A DNA stretch of 64,000 nt from JACPYM01 sp031423495 (lineage in GTDB: Bacteria > Acidobacteriota > Blastocatellia > RBC074): positions 7,971 through 71,970 of the forward strand of contig JANPFP010000072.1 in the NCBI GenBank assembly GCA_031423495.1, given 5' to 3'. Below, one piece after another: positions 36,301 to 44,372 of the stretch (position 1 is the stretch's first letter; every line of letters begins with the position of its first letter). Under the pieces are notes generated by a model, which did no database searches, was not told the origin of the DNA, and saw only the letters and a list, made by a program, of their open reading frames with translations. A program made the position numbers and the translations under genes.

Positions 36301-36823
36301 AAATTCGGACGATTTGTTATTGCCGGGCGCGTTGAATTATGTAGCGAGTTACTTTGCTAAACACCCGGAAATAGATGCTGTATACGGCCATCGAATCATC
36401 ATTGATGAATACGACCAGGAAGTAGGACGATGGGTCATGCCTCCGCACGATGACGAAGTATTGTCTTGGGCTGATTATGTCCCTCAAGAAACCTTGTTTT
36501 GGCGCCGTAGCGCTTGGGAAAAAGCTGGTAACTCTATGGATGAAAGTTTCCGTTTTGCAATGGATTGGGACTTACTACTGCGCTTACGCGATTCCGGTGC
36601 ACGTCTGAAAAGACTCCCACGCTTTCTTGGCGCATTTCGCGTTCATCCCCATCAGAAAACCTCTGCGCAAATTTCCGACATTGGTAATCAAGAAATGGCT
36701 CGATTGAGAGAGCGTTGCGCAAAGCGCCCAGTCTCTGAAACCGAAGCTTGGCAAAACATTCGCCACTATCTCAAACGACACATAGCCTATCGAACGTTAT
36801 CCAGGATTAACCCATTTCAATAA
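33386..36823 (+). CDS. fusion: sulfotransferase - methyltransferase - coiled coil - GT2 glycosyltransferase
   Basis: 1145 residues. (1) Residues 1-230: PAPS sulfotransferase with LASYPRSGNTFF (5'-phosphosulfate loop), LVRDGRDALVSH (3'-phosphate motif, about 80-92) and RRGKVGTW near 191. (2) About 300-520: class I SAM methyltransferase with ILDVGCGVVP and SVLEHIPPG. (3) About 585-843: long heptad-rich coiled coil with an internal duplication (two QKY..E...LI.ET.AIRK blocks). (4) About 888-1145: GT-A fold GT2 transferase with ISIVTPSYGQGEFIERTIKS, IQDGASKDET and LNSDD. It is inferred to elongate, methylate and sulfate the glycan. The coiled coil recalls the chain-length ruler of WbdD. No frameshift is needed; the frame is continuous. 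Confidence 0.88.
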   Translation: MLVWLASYPRSGNTFFRILLNQLYGLSSQSQYNESGFPVINNLTGNHGTNILTEPVSNYRNWQFVKTHDLPVNDQYPAIYLVRDGRDALVSHAHYIINHEKYDLPHNADTFWYLLYDLISTENHFGGWAQNVTTWLERKAPTAYVRFEELIANPQACIQRAFGQLEIELPAEKIAPPTNFAELQTQLPVFFRRGKVGTWHDEMPEELQKVFWQHHGTVMEKLGYAKSGEVKAIELAEVAAEIKKHRLSLATTAATSQPENHSKTLLPEVAASAMHPVKLGELQLFHDYSNINGLTQLPEVSDFYELLNEMRLAVHRGTLAWTSYDELVLYASVCFWMIRKLEYSFATRSFNALVKDAKKLKILDVGCGVVPLCNWMAKRDHSVTAIDPSKSHIEFAQTHLNNFYQSEVTYETVSAEKLPYADATFDLATCISVLEHIPPGNDGLALLEIARVLKPGGHLILTFDVSPDKPLQKGENPFPANPRRFRYPFTHAAVEKLFQPLQSLFEFSPSTLITPFRSLTWDSVHQFWALTQHHDERAEPLREYLAAGIVMQRTNGKISETISPNVAFITGQAAIEQQLDFFEYHASQRLQTINQLVRERDRLQELIATETVAKETQDQINLQKYVEAHQTLIEETSAIRKLLEEQAQLVQQPLTAARLELQTAQQKLTEITAALNKQHTETVTKESQLKNLLTARAEDQARIQKYIAEREALIAETGAIRKAFEEQIVHVKRDLEAKRQGYLTTELKLADEIQELKVLVEKLNQEASLQSKEIISVTHDLIHFRAEAETRQSLAESYQRTIEEQTRVFQLQQEAHSKAMENANLMAEARLRVIEEQQAALEAYRRWSIKGRLKNLVKPQLGVLYQYAPKPIELPAKYNKLRSLPNAPCISIVTPSYGQGEFIERTIKSVLGQNYPNLEYIIQDGASKDETMQVVEKYANSLKHYESVRDSGQTQAINLGFRHANGEIMAYLNSDDLLLPGALNYVASYFAKHPEIDAVYGHRIIIDEYDQEVGRWVMPPHDDEVLSWADYVPQETLFWRRSAWEKAGNSMDESFRFAMDWDLLLRLRDSGARLKRLPRFLGAFRVHPHQKTSAQISDIGNQEMARLRERCAKRPVSETEAWQNIRHYLKRHIAYRTLSRINPFQ

Positions 36824-36938
36824 GCTGTTTCGAAGATTGATTAAGAGAAACATAAATTAAAAGAGAGGCCTGATTAGTCAAGCACTTAGCTTAATTGTAA
36901 CTTCGTGCTAAGTAGCTTCTAGCAACAGGCTCATTATT

Positions 36939-38045
36939 ATGATCAACTTTCTCGACCTAAAGGCTCAATACGCAACGATTCAAAGCGAGATTGATGCCGC
37001 CATTAAGCAAGTGTTAACAACCACTGAATTTATTTTAGGACCTGCGGTTCAGAATTTAGAAAAACGAGTCGCCGCGTATTCAGAGTGCGCTCATGGCATT
37101 GGCGTAGCGTCGGGGACAGATGCCCTGCGCCTTGCTTTGGCGGCTCTTGGCGTAGGTACTGGAGATGAAGTAATCACAACGCCTTTCACTTTCATTGCGA
37201 CGGCCAACACTATATCTCATTGTGGGGCCAAACCTGTCTTCGTTGACATTGACCCATTAACTTATAACCTCAACACCGAAGCGATAAGGGCAGCAATCAC
37301 TTCGCGCACGAAGGCAATCGTCCCTGTTCACCTCTATGGGCACCCAGCGGATATGGACCCCATCATGGAATTGGCTAAGGAACATAACATCTTTGTAATT
37401 GAAGACTGCGCTCAAGCCATTGGTGCGCGTTATAAGGGTAAGCGAGTTGGCTCAATCGGTCATTTTGGATGTTATAGCTTCTATCCAACAAAAAACTTGG
37501 GTGGCTATGGCGACGGCGGCATGATTGTCACCAATTCATCAGACTTGGCAGAACGAGTGGCCGTCTTGCGAAACCATGGTAGCCGACAGAAATATCACGC
37601 CGAGGTACTGGGCTTTAACAGCCGACTCGACTCGCTACAGGCTGCTATCTTAGGGGTAAAATTAAATCATCTCGATAACTGGAACAATGAGCGGCGGCGT
37701 ATAGCCCGCCTCTACAACGAGCTTTTTGAAGACTCACCTGTTATTACCCCAATTGAAACTAAGGATTCTTTCCACGTGTACCATCAATACACCATTCGTG
37801 TAAAAAATCGAGACAGACTGGCTGCCACGTTGAAAGAAATGCAAATTAGCACTATGACTTATTACCCAACGCCTATTCATTTGCAACAACTCTACGTTGA
37901 GCTTGGTTATCAACCAGGCTCACTTCCTCATAGCGAAAAGGCAGGGCAGGAAGTTATGTCTTTACCTATCTATCCAGAGCTTGCATCTCCGCAAGTAATG
38001 GAAATTGCGGAACAAATAAAGACTTTTATCACCACACATTCATAG
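36939..38045 (+). CDS. DegT/DnrJ/EryC1/StrS family sugar aminotransferase
   Basis: 368 residues. It starts MINFLDLKAQY and has GVASGTDALRLAL, TPFTFIATANTI, VIEDCAQAIGA (Asp for the PLP ring nitrogen) and SFYPTKNLGGYGDGG, in which the Lys is the PLP Schiff-base residue. It would aminate a nucleotide-linked keto-sugar. The pattern is closest to the WbpE/WlbC and FdtB type, but substrate is not assignable. A keto-sugar is available from gmd; whether this enzyme uses it is not known. Confidence 0.92.
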   Translation: MINFLDLKAQYATIQSEIDAAIKQVLTTTEFILGPAVQNLEKRVAAYSECAHGIGVASGTDALRLALAALGVGTGDEVITTPFTFIATANTISHCGAKPVFVDIDPLTYNLNTEAIRAAITSRTKAIVPVHLYGHPADMDPIMELAKEHNIFVIEDCAQAIGARYKGKRVGSIGHFGCYSFYPTKNLGGYGDGGMIVTNSSDLAERVAVLRNHGSRQKYHAEVLGFNSRLDSLQAAILGVKLNHLDNWNNERRRIARLYNELFEDSPVITPIETKDSFHVYHQYTIRVKNRDRLAATLKEMQISTMTYYPTPIHLQQLYVELGYQPGSLPHSEKAGQEVMSLPIYPELASPQVMEIAEQIKTFITTHS

Positions 38046-38104
38046 CCTTGCGCTTTTAGTATGTCTATATGCTTTTCATGCACACTTAGACTACTATTCC
38101 GCAA

Positions 38105-41065
38105 ATGCTTTTGTCAGGTTTCTTTATAGTCACATGCCACATCACATCTTGTTTTTTATTGGCACTTAGTAACGTAATGTCTGCTTTTTGTTTGTCTATA
38201 CTCTTTTTTATATTCTGGGGATTCGTCGGATTACCGATACTAAAGATGCTTCATACGCAGCGCAATCTCCTTCAGAATCTCTTACTCGCTCCAGTAGTCG
38301 GAGTGACTGCGACCTTATTGCCTATTTTTTGGCTGAATCATGCAGGAATGCCTATAAGTAAGTTTGCCGTGCCCATGACAGTTTGTATTCTTTTGCTTCA
38401 AAGCATTATGTTCGTTTGGCTCAAACCTGTTATACCGTTCAAAAAATACCTTCCTTATTTTGGGATGCTACTCCTTGCCCTGTTTATTACGGGTAGACCG
38501 ATGCTCACTCATGGATTCGACTGGGTAAGTTATTGCAATGGAGATATGGCTACTTATGCGCTTAGTGCTGATAGGATATTAAACCACGGTTTTTTTGATG
38601 TACCCGACACATACACCTTAACAAGCCGACGCGAATACAGCCTTAGCTTATGGTTTTTGAGCGTAGTATTGGGTCATCGCTCAGGCGCAGAAATGCTTTT
38701 AGCATGGGCAATGCGATTAACAGGCATAAATGGACCTAATATATATATGTCTCTGCTAATGTCTTTGCATCTGGTTTTAATCAGCGCAGCTAGCGGCTTG
38801 GCCTTGCAATCGCGCCGATTTAGAGCAGCCAGTTTAATGACTTGTTTTTTATTGGCAGTTTCTGCCCTCACCAGCTTGGGGACACTTTATCAACTGATGC
38901 CGCAAGTGATTGGCATTGGCCTCTTACTCTGCGCTACGACTTTACTGCTACGATCGTTTAGCGATTATAAGCGGTTTAACCTAATAAAGCATGGGATACT
39001 GTCTGGCTCTATAATTAGCGCACTCTTTGTCGCTTATCCTGAGGTATGGGCATTCCTTTTTTTCGCCTCCAGTATCTACATTCTCATTAATATCTTTCAG
39101 CGAAAAGCAGGTACTATTAATTGGGTAAGTTGTACGATAGTTGCTCTTTTTACCTGGCTACTACTATTAAATAATTACTGGCTAATCTCTTTTGGCTATG
39201 GCTTGTCCATGCTAGGTGGAGTTGGCAAGACGTACAAACAGTTTTTTTCCAACGAAGCTTCTCAAACTGGTGCACAGACAATCGCACAAACAGTTACTCA
39301 AACGCAGGGCACTGATTCAGTACTACTTTTCCCTCATTTCTTTGTCCCAAGTGGATTGGCTAACTTTTGGGGGTTTTCCGCCATTGCTAATTACACTGAC
39401 ACCTTGCTTTCTGTGTCAATCGCCGCTGGTATGATTCTTTTGCCGCTCTCTGTCCTGATCACCCTTTGGCAATTAAAGAAACTTTGCCCGCCCGCATTTG
39501 TGGTAGTTGCAATGATATTGGCAGCGGCGTTTCTCTTCATTAAATTGGACGGCTTTGGACTGTTCAAACTGTCAATGTTTGTCCAACCTTTTCTAATTGC
39601 CACTTTAGCAATGTTTGCAACTCCATGTAAAGGCAGCGGCAAAGCCTGGCGATTTGTTTTACTAATAGTATTAGGGGTAGCTGGATTGCCAACGCAAAAA
39701 TATTATATTGACGCAAGCTATAAAGAAACCCCAGGTAAGGTTTCTTATGTGGAAATCCGACGAGCATCATCGTCGCAAATTTTTTCAGAACTGCAAAAAA
39801 TAACTACAGAGTTAGGCAATCAAACCGTATACCTTGATACCCCCAACCTGACTCTTTCGAAAATTCAACCGCTTTACACCAAACAATCACCTACAATTAG
39901 CTTGGGGAATGTATTCACGGGGTTTTCTAATGAGTTTGGGGTATCTCCTTTTCTCGATCAAGCTACTCTTGACCAAGCTATTCTACTTGACGCCGAACTG
40001 CGTAAAGGCTCCCGATACTTACGTTTCAATTTTCTCGACCCTTCAAACCCAGCCGCGCATGATATATTTGAATCTCCTGCCGCCTCTAATCCAAATCAAA
40101 GCGGCTCCGGCTCTGGCACTTTAATAAGCCTGGGGAAAGAATTAAGCATTATTAACAGGTGGCACCGCCAAAATAACCAAGCACTTTTCATTAGCCAGCC
40201 CCGGCAAAATTATAAAAACCATTTAGTATACACTAACTCTCAACTAGGCCCTCTTTATAGTTACAACGCTTTCAACGCAGGACTATATCAACTAGAATCC
40301 GACCCAATAATACCCGGCCAAAGCGTTGCCGCTATTGGTCGCTATTTATTATTCCTAGTTATCAACCCATCCGAAGAACTTCGCTTAACAATTAATCTCT
40401 CACGAATTGGAGTCACGAGCTTGCTTCCGTCACAAGCCGTAGCAATTGGCGCAACACGCGTTCCGTTTAAGATTGAAGGGAAAGGGTCAGGGCGAGTTTT
40501 TTCTGCCCAATTACGACCGCAAATAATCGAAGGCCAGGCCTACGTAGCGATCGATCTAGGAGTCAACGGGGTGAATTTTCCAGACAGGCGTAAGGGCTTA
40601 ATGACACTATTCGGCCAAAATATCACTCTTGATGTTAGAAAACCTGTAGCTTTGGCAAGAGACATTTCAGCTATTTCTGAAGCGGAGTATAATGAAATTA
40701 ACCCGCCTAGTAAATTAAAGAATTTCTCAAACGATTTACTGAATTCTGAATTTGAGTATTCTGGTCTTTTTGAAAATGGGTTAAGCTCTCCCGCAGTGAT
40801 GATGCAACTAACTCAACCGCCACAGGCAATGCATTTCGTGATAAAAGGCTCCGTTTTACACGCCAATACGTCCATACAGATATTTATCGAAGATAAAATC
40901 ATTGGCACACAGACTGTAGCTGACGGCGCCTTTGCACTCAAATTCCCTATCGAGATAGGGCAAGGGAAGAAGCGTATAAAATTGTCCTTCTTAAACTCTA
41001 CTAGCTTAAAAAACGAGATAAACTTAGAACGTGTTGCTAAGCTATCGTACATCGGTTTCGAATAA
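38105..41065 (+). CDS. large polytopic membrane protein with C-terminal module A (GT-C-like candidate)
   Basis: 986 residues. The first ~530 carry about 12-14 membrane helices; a DWVSYCNGDMATYA segment after the fifth helix gives an acidic extracytoplasmic loop like the first loop of GT-C glycosyltransferases. The rest is extracytoplasmic. About 740-870 contains a conserved-looking region (RYLLFLVINPSEELRL, GKGSGRVF), and module A (about 880-986, YSGLFENG) is the same module as in the 28.6-33.3 kb proteins, though its Trp is replaced. I infer a polyprenyl-phosphate-sugar-dependent transferase acting in the periplasm because of the ArnC-like and flippase genes downstream. The start is uncertain; an ATG at residue 25 is also possible. 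Confidence 0.6.
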   Translation: MLLSGFFIVTCHITSCFLLALSNVMSAFCLSILFFIFWGFVGLPILKMLHTQRNLLQNLLLAPVVGVTATLLPIFWLNHAGMPISKFAVPMTVCILLLQSIMFVWLKPVIPFKKYLPYFGMLLLALFITGRPMLTHGFDWVSYCNGDMATYALSADRILNHGFFDVPDTYTLTSRREYSLSLWFLSVVLGHRSGAEMLLAWAMRLTGINGPNIYMSLLMSLHLVLISAASGLALQSRRFRAASLMTCFLLAVSALTSLGTLYQLMPQVIGIGLLLCATTLLLRSFSDYKRFNLIKHGILSGSIISALFVAYPEVWAFLFFASSIYILINIFQRKAGTINWVSCTIVALFTWLLLLNNYWLISFGYGLSMLGGVGKTYKQFFSNEASQTGAQTIAQTVTQTQGTDSVLLFPHFFVPSGLANFWGFSAIANYTDTLLSVSIAAGMILLPLSVLITLWQLKKLCPPAFVVVAMILAAAFLFIKLDGFGLFKLSMFVQPFLIATLAMFATPCKGSGKAWRFVLLIVLGVAGLPTQKYYIDASYKETPGKVSYVEIRRASSSQIFSELQKITTELGNQTVYLDTPNLTLSKIQPLYTKQSPTISLGNVFTGFSNEFGVSPFLDQATLDQAILLDAELRKGSRYLRFNFLDPSNPAAHDIFESPAASNPNQSGSGSGTLISLGKELSIINRWHRQNNQALFISQPRQNYKNHLVYTNSQLGPLYSYNAFNAGLYQLESDPIIPGQSVAAIGRYLLFLVINPSEELRLTINLSRIGVTSLLPSQAVAIGATRVPFKIEGKGSGRVFSAQLRPQIIEGQAYVAIDLGVNGVNFPDRRKGLMTLFGQNITLDVRKPVALARDISAISEAEYNEINPPSKLKNFSNDLLNSEFEYSGLFENGLSSPAVMMQLTQPPQAMHFVIKGSVLHANTSIQIFIEDKIIGTQTVADGAFALKFPIEIGQGKKRIKLSFLNSTSLKNEINLERVAKLSYIGFE

Positions 41066-41088
41066 ACTGGTAAAGCTAATAAGCAACT

Positions 41089-42039
41089 ATGAAAAACAGA
41101 GAAGCACCTATTATTTTAGTACTTGGAGCAAGCGGTTTCATCGGCTCGCACCTGACTAAAGGCTTACTCAAAAGCAATTACAAAGTAAGGGCTTTTAGCC
41201 GACGCTTCGACACGCTGCAAAAGAAAGAATTAGAAAATTTCGGCCCGCTTGAGGTAATAGAAGGCTCAATATTTGACGAGTATGCTTTGCATAAGGCACT
41301 TATTGATGTATCTGTCGTGATTAACCTAGTGACGTTCTCGACTCCCAACACTTCCCCCTACTCATTGCAAAGCGAGTTAAACACAACCTTGCAATCACTG
41401 AATCTACTGCTTTCCTTGATGGTTAAAGCCAAAGTCACAAAAATCATTTTCCCCTCTTCAGGCGGAACCATATATGGGAACAGTCGCCTGCCCAATTCAA
41501 GCGAGAGTTGCGAGACCGCGCCACTTTCTAGCTATGGCATGGGTAAACTACTTAGCGAGCAAATGATCGGCTTTTATCATCGAACACAAGGGCTTGATTA
41601 TTTAATACTTAGAATATCTAACCCGTATGGTGCCGCAAAAATTCGTCGAGTTTCTCAAGGGGCAATTGATATTTTCCTGGAAAAGCTTAGAGTGGGACAT
41701 TCTTTAAGCATATGGGGCAGTGTCGAGACCGTTAGAGATTACATTTTCATTGACGATCTGATAGATGCTATTATCCAGCTAATTGAAGTAGGAACTGGCC
41801 CATCTGCCGTGCTGAATGTCGGTAGCGGCGTAGGAGTGAGTTTGCGCGAAGTTCTTTCTACAATCACAGCGGTGACAGGTTTAATGCCAACGTGCCATTT
41901 TGAAGAAGGTAATTTCACTGGGGTTCCTTATAGTGTCTTAAACGTAGAACGACTAAAGAGTTTAACCGGATGGGAACCTACTTACGATCTTGAAAGTGGA
42001 ATCCGTGAAGCCTGGAATCGCAAACAACACTCAATTTAA
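41089..42039 (+). CDS. NAD-dependent epimerase/dehydratase (extended SDR)
   Basis: 316 residues. ILVLGASGFIGSHL is the cofactor-binding motif and SYGMGKLLSE the catalytic Tyr/Lys pair; FPSSGGTIYG provides the Ser. Its overall pattern is that of UDP-glucose 4-epimerase-like SDRs (NPYGAAKIRR, RDYIFIDDL, LNVGSG). It probably makes an epimerised nucleotide sugar for the ArnC-like transferase encoded next, 15 nt downstream. The exact sugar is unknown. Confidence 0.9.
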   Translation: MKNREAPIILVLGASGFIGSHLTKGLLKSNYKVRAFSRRFDTLQKKELENFGPLEVIEGSIFDEYALHKALIDVSVVINLVTFSTPNTSPYSLQSELNTTLQSLNLLLSLMVKAKVTKIIFPSSGGTIYGNSRLPNSSESCETAPLSSYGMGKLLSEQMIGFYHRTQGLDYLILRISNPYGAAKIRRVSQGAIDIFLEKLRVGHSLSIWGSVETVRDYIFIDDLIDAIIQLIEVGTGPSAVLNVGSGVGVSLREVLSTITAVTGLMPTCHFEEGNFTGVPYSVLNVERLKSLTGWEPTYDLESGIREAWNRKQHSI

Positions 42040-42054
42040 CCTTATTAACCCTCA

Positions 42055-42999
42055 ATGCATACACTATCTATCGTAGTTCCTGTATATAATAGCGCAGAAA
42101 TTCTACCACAATTTGCATACCGCCTTGATCAAGTCAGAGTGCAAAACGAATGGCAGGTAGAACTCATCCTCGTAAACGATGGGAGCAAAGACAGCAGTTG
42201 GAGTGTGATCTGCGGCTTAGCTGAGAAACACCTCTGGATTAAAGGAATTAATTTAATGCGTAATTACGGTCAACATAATGCGTTACTATGCGGCATTCGC
42301 AGTGCAAACTGTGAAATTATTATTACGATGGATGATGACTTGCAACATCCACCCGAAGAAATACCTAAACTGCTGAGCGAATTAAATAAAGGATACGACG
42401 TAGTTTACGGAACTCCGCAAAGAGAACAACATGGCCTTTGGCGCGACTTGGCCTCACAGTCCACTAAGTTTATTCTTCAAAGCGCAATGGGGGCAGACAT
42501 TGCCAGAAGCATTACTTCTTTTCGTGCATTTCGCTCACCGCTCCGCGAAGCTTTCGCAAGTTACTCGGGATCATATGTTTTCTTGGACGCTTTGTTGACT
42601 TGGGGCACAACCCACTTTTCTACTACCCCTGTTCGGCACGATCCGCGAGAAATTGGTCAGTCGAACTACAACCTGAGAAAATTGATAACGCATGCTCTGA
42701 ATATGACCACAGGTTTCAGCGTGCTGCCGTTACAGATTTCCAGCTTGATTGGGTTTACGTTTACAATCATCGGCTTTATATTGTTGACATACGTTGGTAT
42801 TCGCGCATTCACACAAAGTTCAGATCTGTGGGGATTTTACGTGTTGGCGTCCATGATTACTATATTCGCAGGTGCCCAACTGTTTGCGCTAGGCATCATT
42901 GGTGAATATCTTGCACGAATGCATTTTCGCATGATGGAGCGTCCGACATACACGATTCGAGAGCGCCTCCAGAAATCAGAAAAACCTAGAATCCCTTAA
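42055..42999 (+). CDS. polyprenyl-phosphate glycosyltransferase (ArnC/GtrB-like GT2)
   Basis: 314 residues. The GT-A domain begins LSIVVPVYNSAEILPQF and has LVNDGSKDSSW, MRNYGQHNALLCGI and TMDDDLQHPPEEI, the sequence pattern of dolichol/undecaprenyl-phosphate sugar transferases. Two C-terminal helices (about 225-250 and 260-290) anchor it. It should move a sugar from a nucleotide donor to undecaprenyl phosphate on the cytoplasmic face. The next gene encodes a likely flippase for the product, 15 nt away. Confidence 0.9.
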   Translation: MHTLSIVVPVYNSAEILPQFAYRLDQVRVQNEWQVELILVNDGSKDSSWSVICGLAEKHLWIKGINLMRNYGQHNALLCGIRSANCEIIITMDDDLQHPPEEIPKLLSELNKGYDVVYGTPQREQHGLWRDLASQSTKFILQSAMGADIARSITSFRAFRSPLREAFASYSGSYVFLDALLTWGTTHFSTTPVRHDPREIGQSNYNLRKLITHALNMTTGFSVLPLQISSLIGFTFTIIGFILLTYVGIRAFTQSSDLWGFYVLASMITIFAGAQLFALGIIGEYLARMHFRMMERPTYTIRERLQKSEKPRIP

Positions 43000-43014
43000 T
43001 CAAAAAGTACTTAC

Positions 43015-43401
43015 ATGACTCGTTGGGCGACACAACACCTTATCATTTTATTGAACGCTTTAGTTTTGGTGCTAAGCCAACTATTGCTCAAGCAGGGCAT
43101 AAAACAAATCGGTGCCATCTCACTTACCAGTATGGCTAACGTCGCAGCGCTATTGTTATTTGCCCTAACAACACCCAAAATTTTAATCGGATTAAGCTTA
43201 AGCGGTATCAGCATGATCCTTTGGCTAACCACGCTATCACGCTTCGAATTAAGCTATGCGCTGCCTGTGCTTAGCGGTATTTATTACGTTCTTGCGCTAC
43301 TAATGTCCTATCTGGTTCTACACGAGCCGATTAATTTATGGCGTTGGGCGGGCACAGCGGTTATCGCACTTGGAATTTTACTGCTAGCTCGCGGGGGATG
43401 A
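43015..43401 (+). CDS. small four-helix SMR/EamA-type protein, candidate lipid-sugar flippase (ArnE/ArnF-like)
   Basis: 128 residues with four predicted membrane helices. NALVLVLSQLLLKQG at the N terminus, FELSYALPVLSGIYYVLALLMSYLVLHEP and WAGTAVIALGILLLA at the C terminus match the DMT/SMR fold of ArnE/ArnF-like proteins. Next to an ArnC-like gene, the most likely job is flipping undecaprenyl-phosphate sugar to the periplasmic side. Multidrug efflux is an alternative but fits the context less well. Confidence 0.8.
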   Translation: MTRWATQHLIILLNALVLVLSQLLLKQGIKQIGAISLTSMANVAALLLFALTTPKILIGLSLSGISMILWLTTLSRFELSYALPVLSGIYYVLALLMSYLVLHEPINLWRWAGTAVIALGILLLARGG

Positions 43402-43534
43402 ATATAAAACATATGGCAGCGAGGAAGCGCGCTCTTTTCAAGTCTTTACATCTTGATGCTTGCGAGTGCGGATCATCCGCGAAAGCTGTGCTACGCAGTC
43501 AAACGTTAACGCATCCCAACAAGCTGACAAAACT

Positions 43535-44314
43535 ATGATTAAAGATTTTATTGGCAGAATGCAGCAAATTTTAGGAGTCATACACACACAACTCGAAGCT
43601 TCTGCACAACTGAAACTGCCGCACGCTAAAAACGCATTTAGGCTGCCGCTTAGTTTTTTCGAAAGACAACATTACCTAAAAGTCCAACGGTGTTTGGACA
43701 GCAAAGATATTGTCGTATTAGATATTGGCGCAAGCGTTGGTCGCTTTGCGACTGCTATGGCAAAATCCCGGAACGTGAGTAGAGTATATGCTTTTGAGCC
43801 GCTTCCTGACATCTACGACAAACTGGCTGAACAAACTCAAAAATTCACCTCTATTCAAACATTCAATGTAGCGCTAGGCGAAAAGGACGACACCATAAGC
43901 TTTCATCGAAATGCTTATTCGCCATCAAGCTCTTTATTGCCAATGACAGACTTGCACAAAAAAGAATTTCCGTTCACTAAGCGCTCGTCAGAGCAACAGG
44001 TCAGAGTCGTTCGCCTCAACGAGTTTGCCAAAGAAAACAACCTCGCTGCTCCATACCTAATCAAGATAGATGTGCAAGGTTATGAAGACAAAGTACTCAA
44101 TGGCGGCAGCGATATTGTGAGGCAAGGCCGCTATTGCGTAATCGAAATAAGCTTAGAACCTTTATACGAAGGGTCCCCATCTTTTAACGAAATATACCTT
44201 CACCTGCAAGAGCTAGGTTTTACTTTTATGGGCATACTGGACTATCTAACTGGAAAAGCGGGCAACATTTTGCAGGTTGATGGGCTGTTCGAGCGTAAAG
44301 ACTATTCGTGTTGA
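43535..44314 (+). CDS. FkbM family methyltransferase
   Basis: 259 residues from the ATG at 43535; an in-frame TTG 25 codons upstream is less likely. VVLDIGASVGRFA near residue 55 is the SAM-binding motif, followed by VYAFEPLPDIYDKL. IKIDVQGYEDKVLNGG is the FkbM hallmark. The family O-methylates sugars and other hydroxyls, so it is a likely glycan-tailoring enzyme in this locus. No strong Shine-Dalgarno was seen. Confidence 0.88.
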   Translation: MIKDFIGRMQQILGVIHTQLEASAQLKLPHAKNAFRLPLSFFERQHYLKVQRCLDSKDIVVLDIGASVGRFATAMAKSRNVSRVYAFEPLPDIYDKLAEQTQKFTSIQTFNVALGEKDDTISFHRNAYSPSSSLLPMTDLHKKEFPFTKRSSEQQVRVVRLNEFAKENNLAAPYLIKIDVQGYEDKVLNGGSDIVRQGRYCVIEISLEPLYEGSPSFNEIYLHLQELGFTFMGILDYLTGKAGNILQVDGLFERKDYSC

Positions 44315-44372
44315 TTGCTGCGTTTAAGCGTTTAGGGTTGGCTGTTCTGGGATAGTTTAGACCACTTAAATT

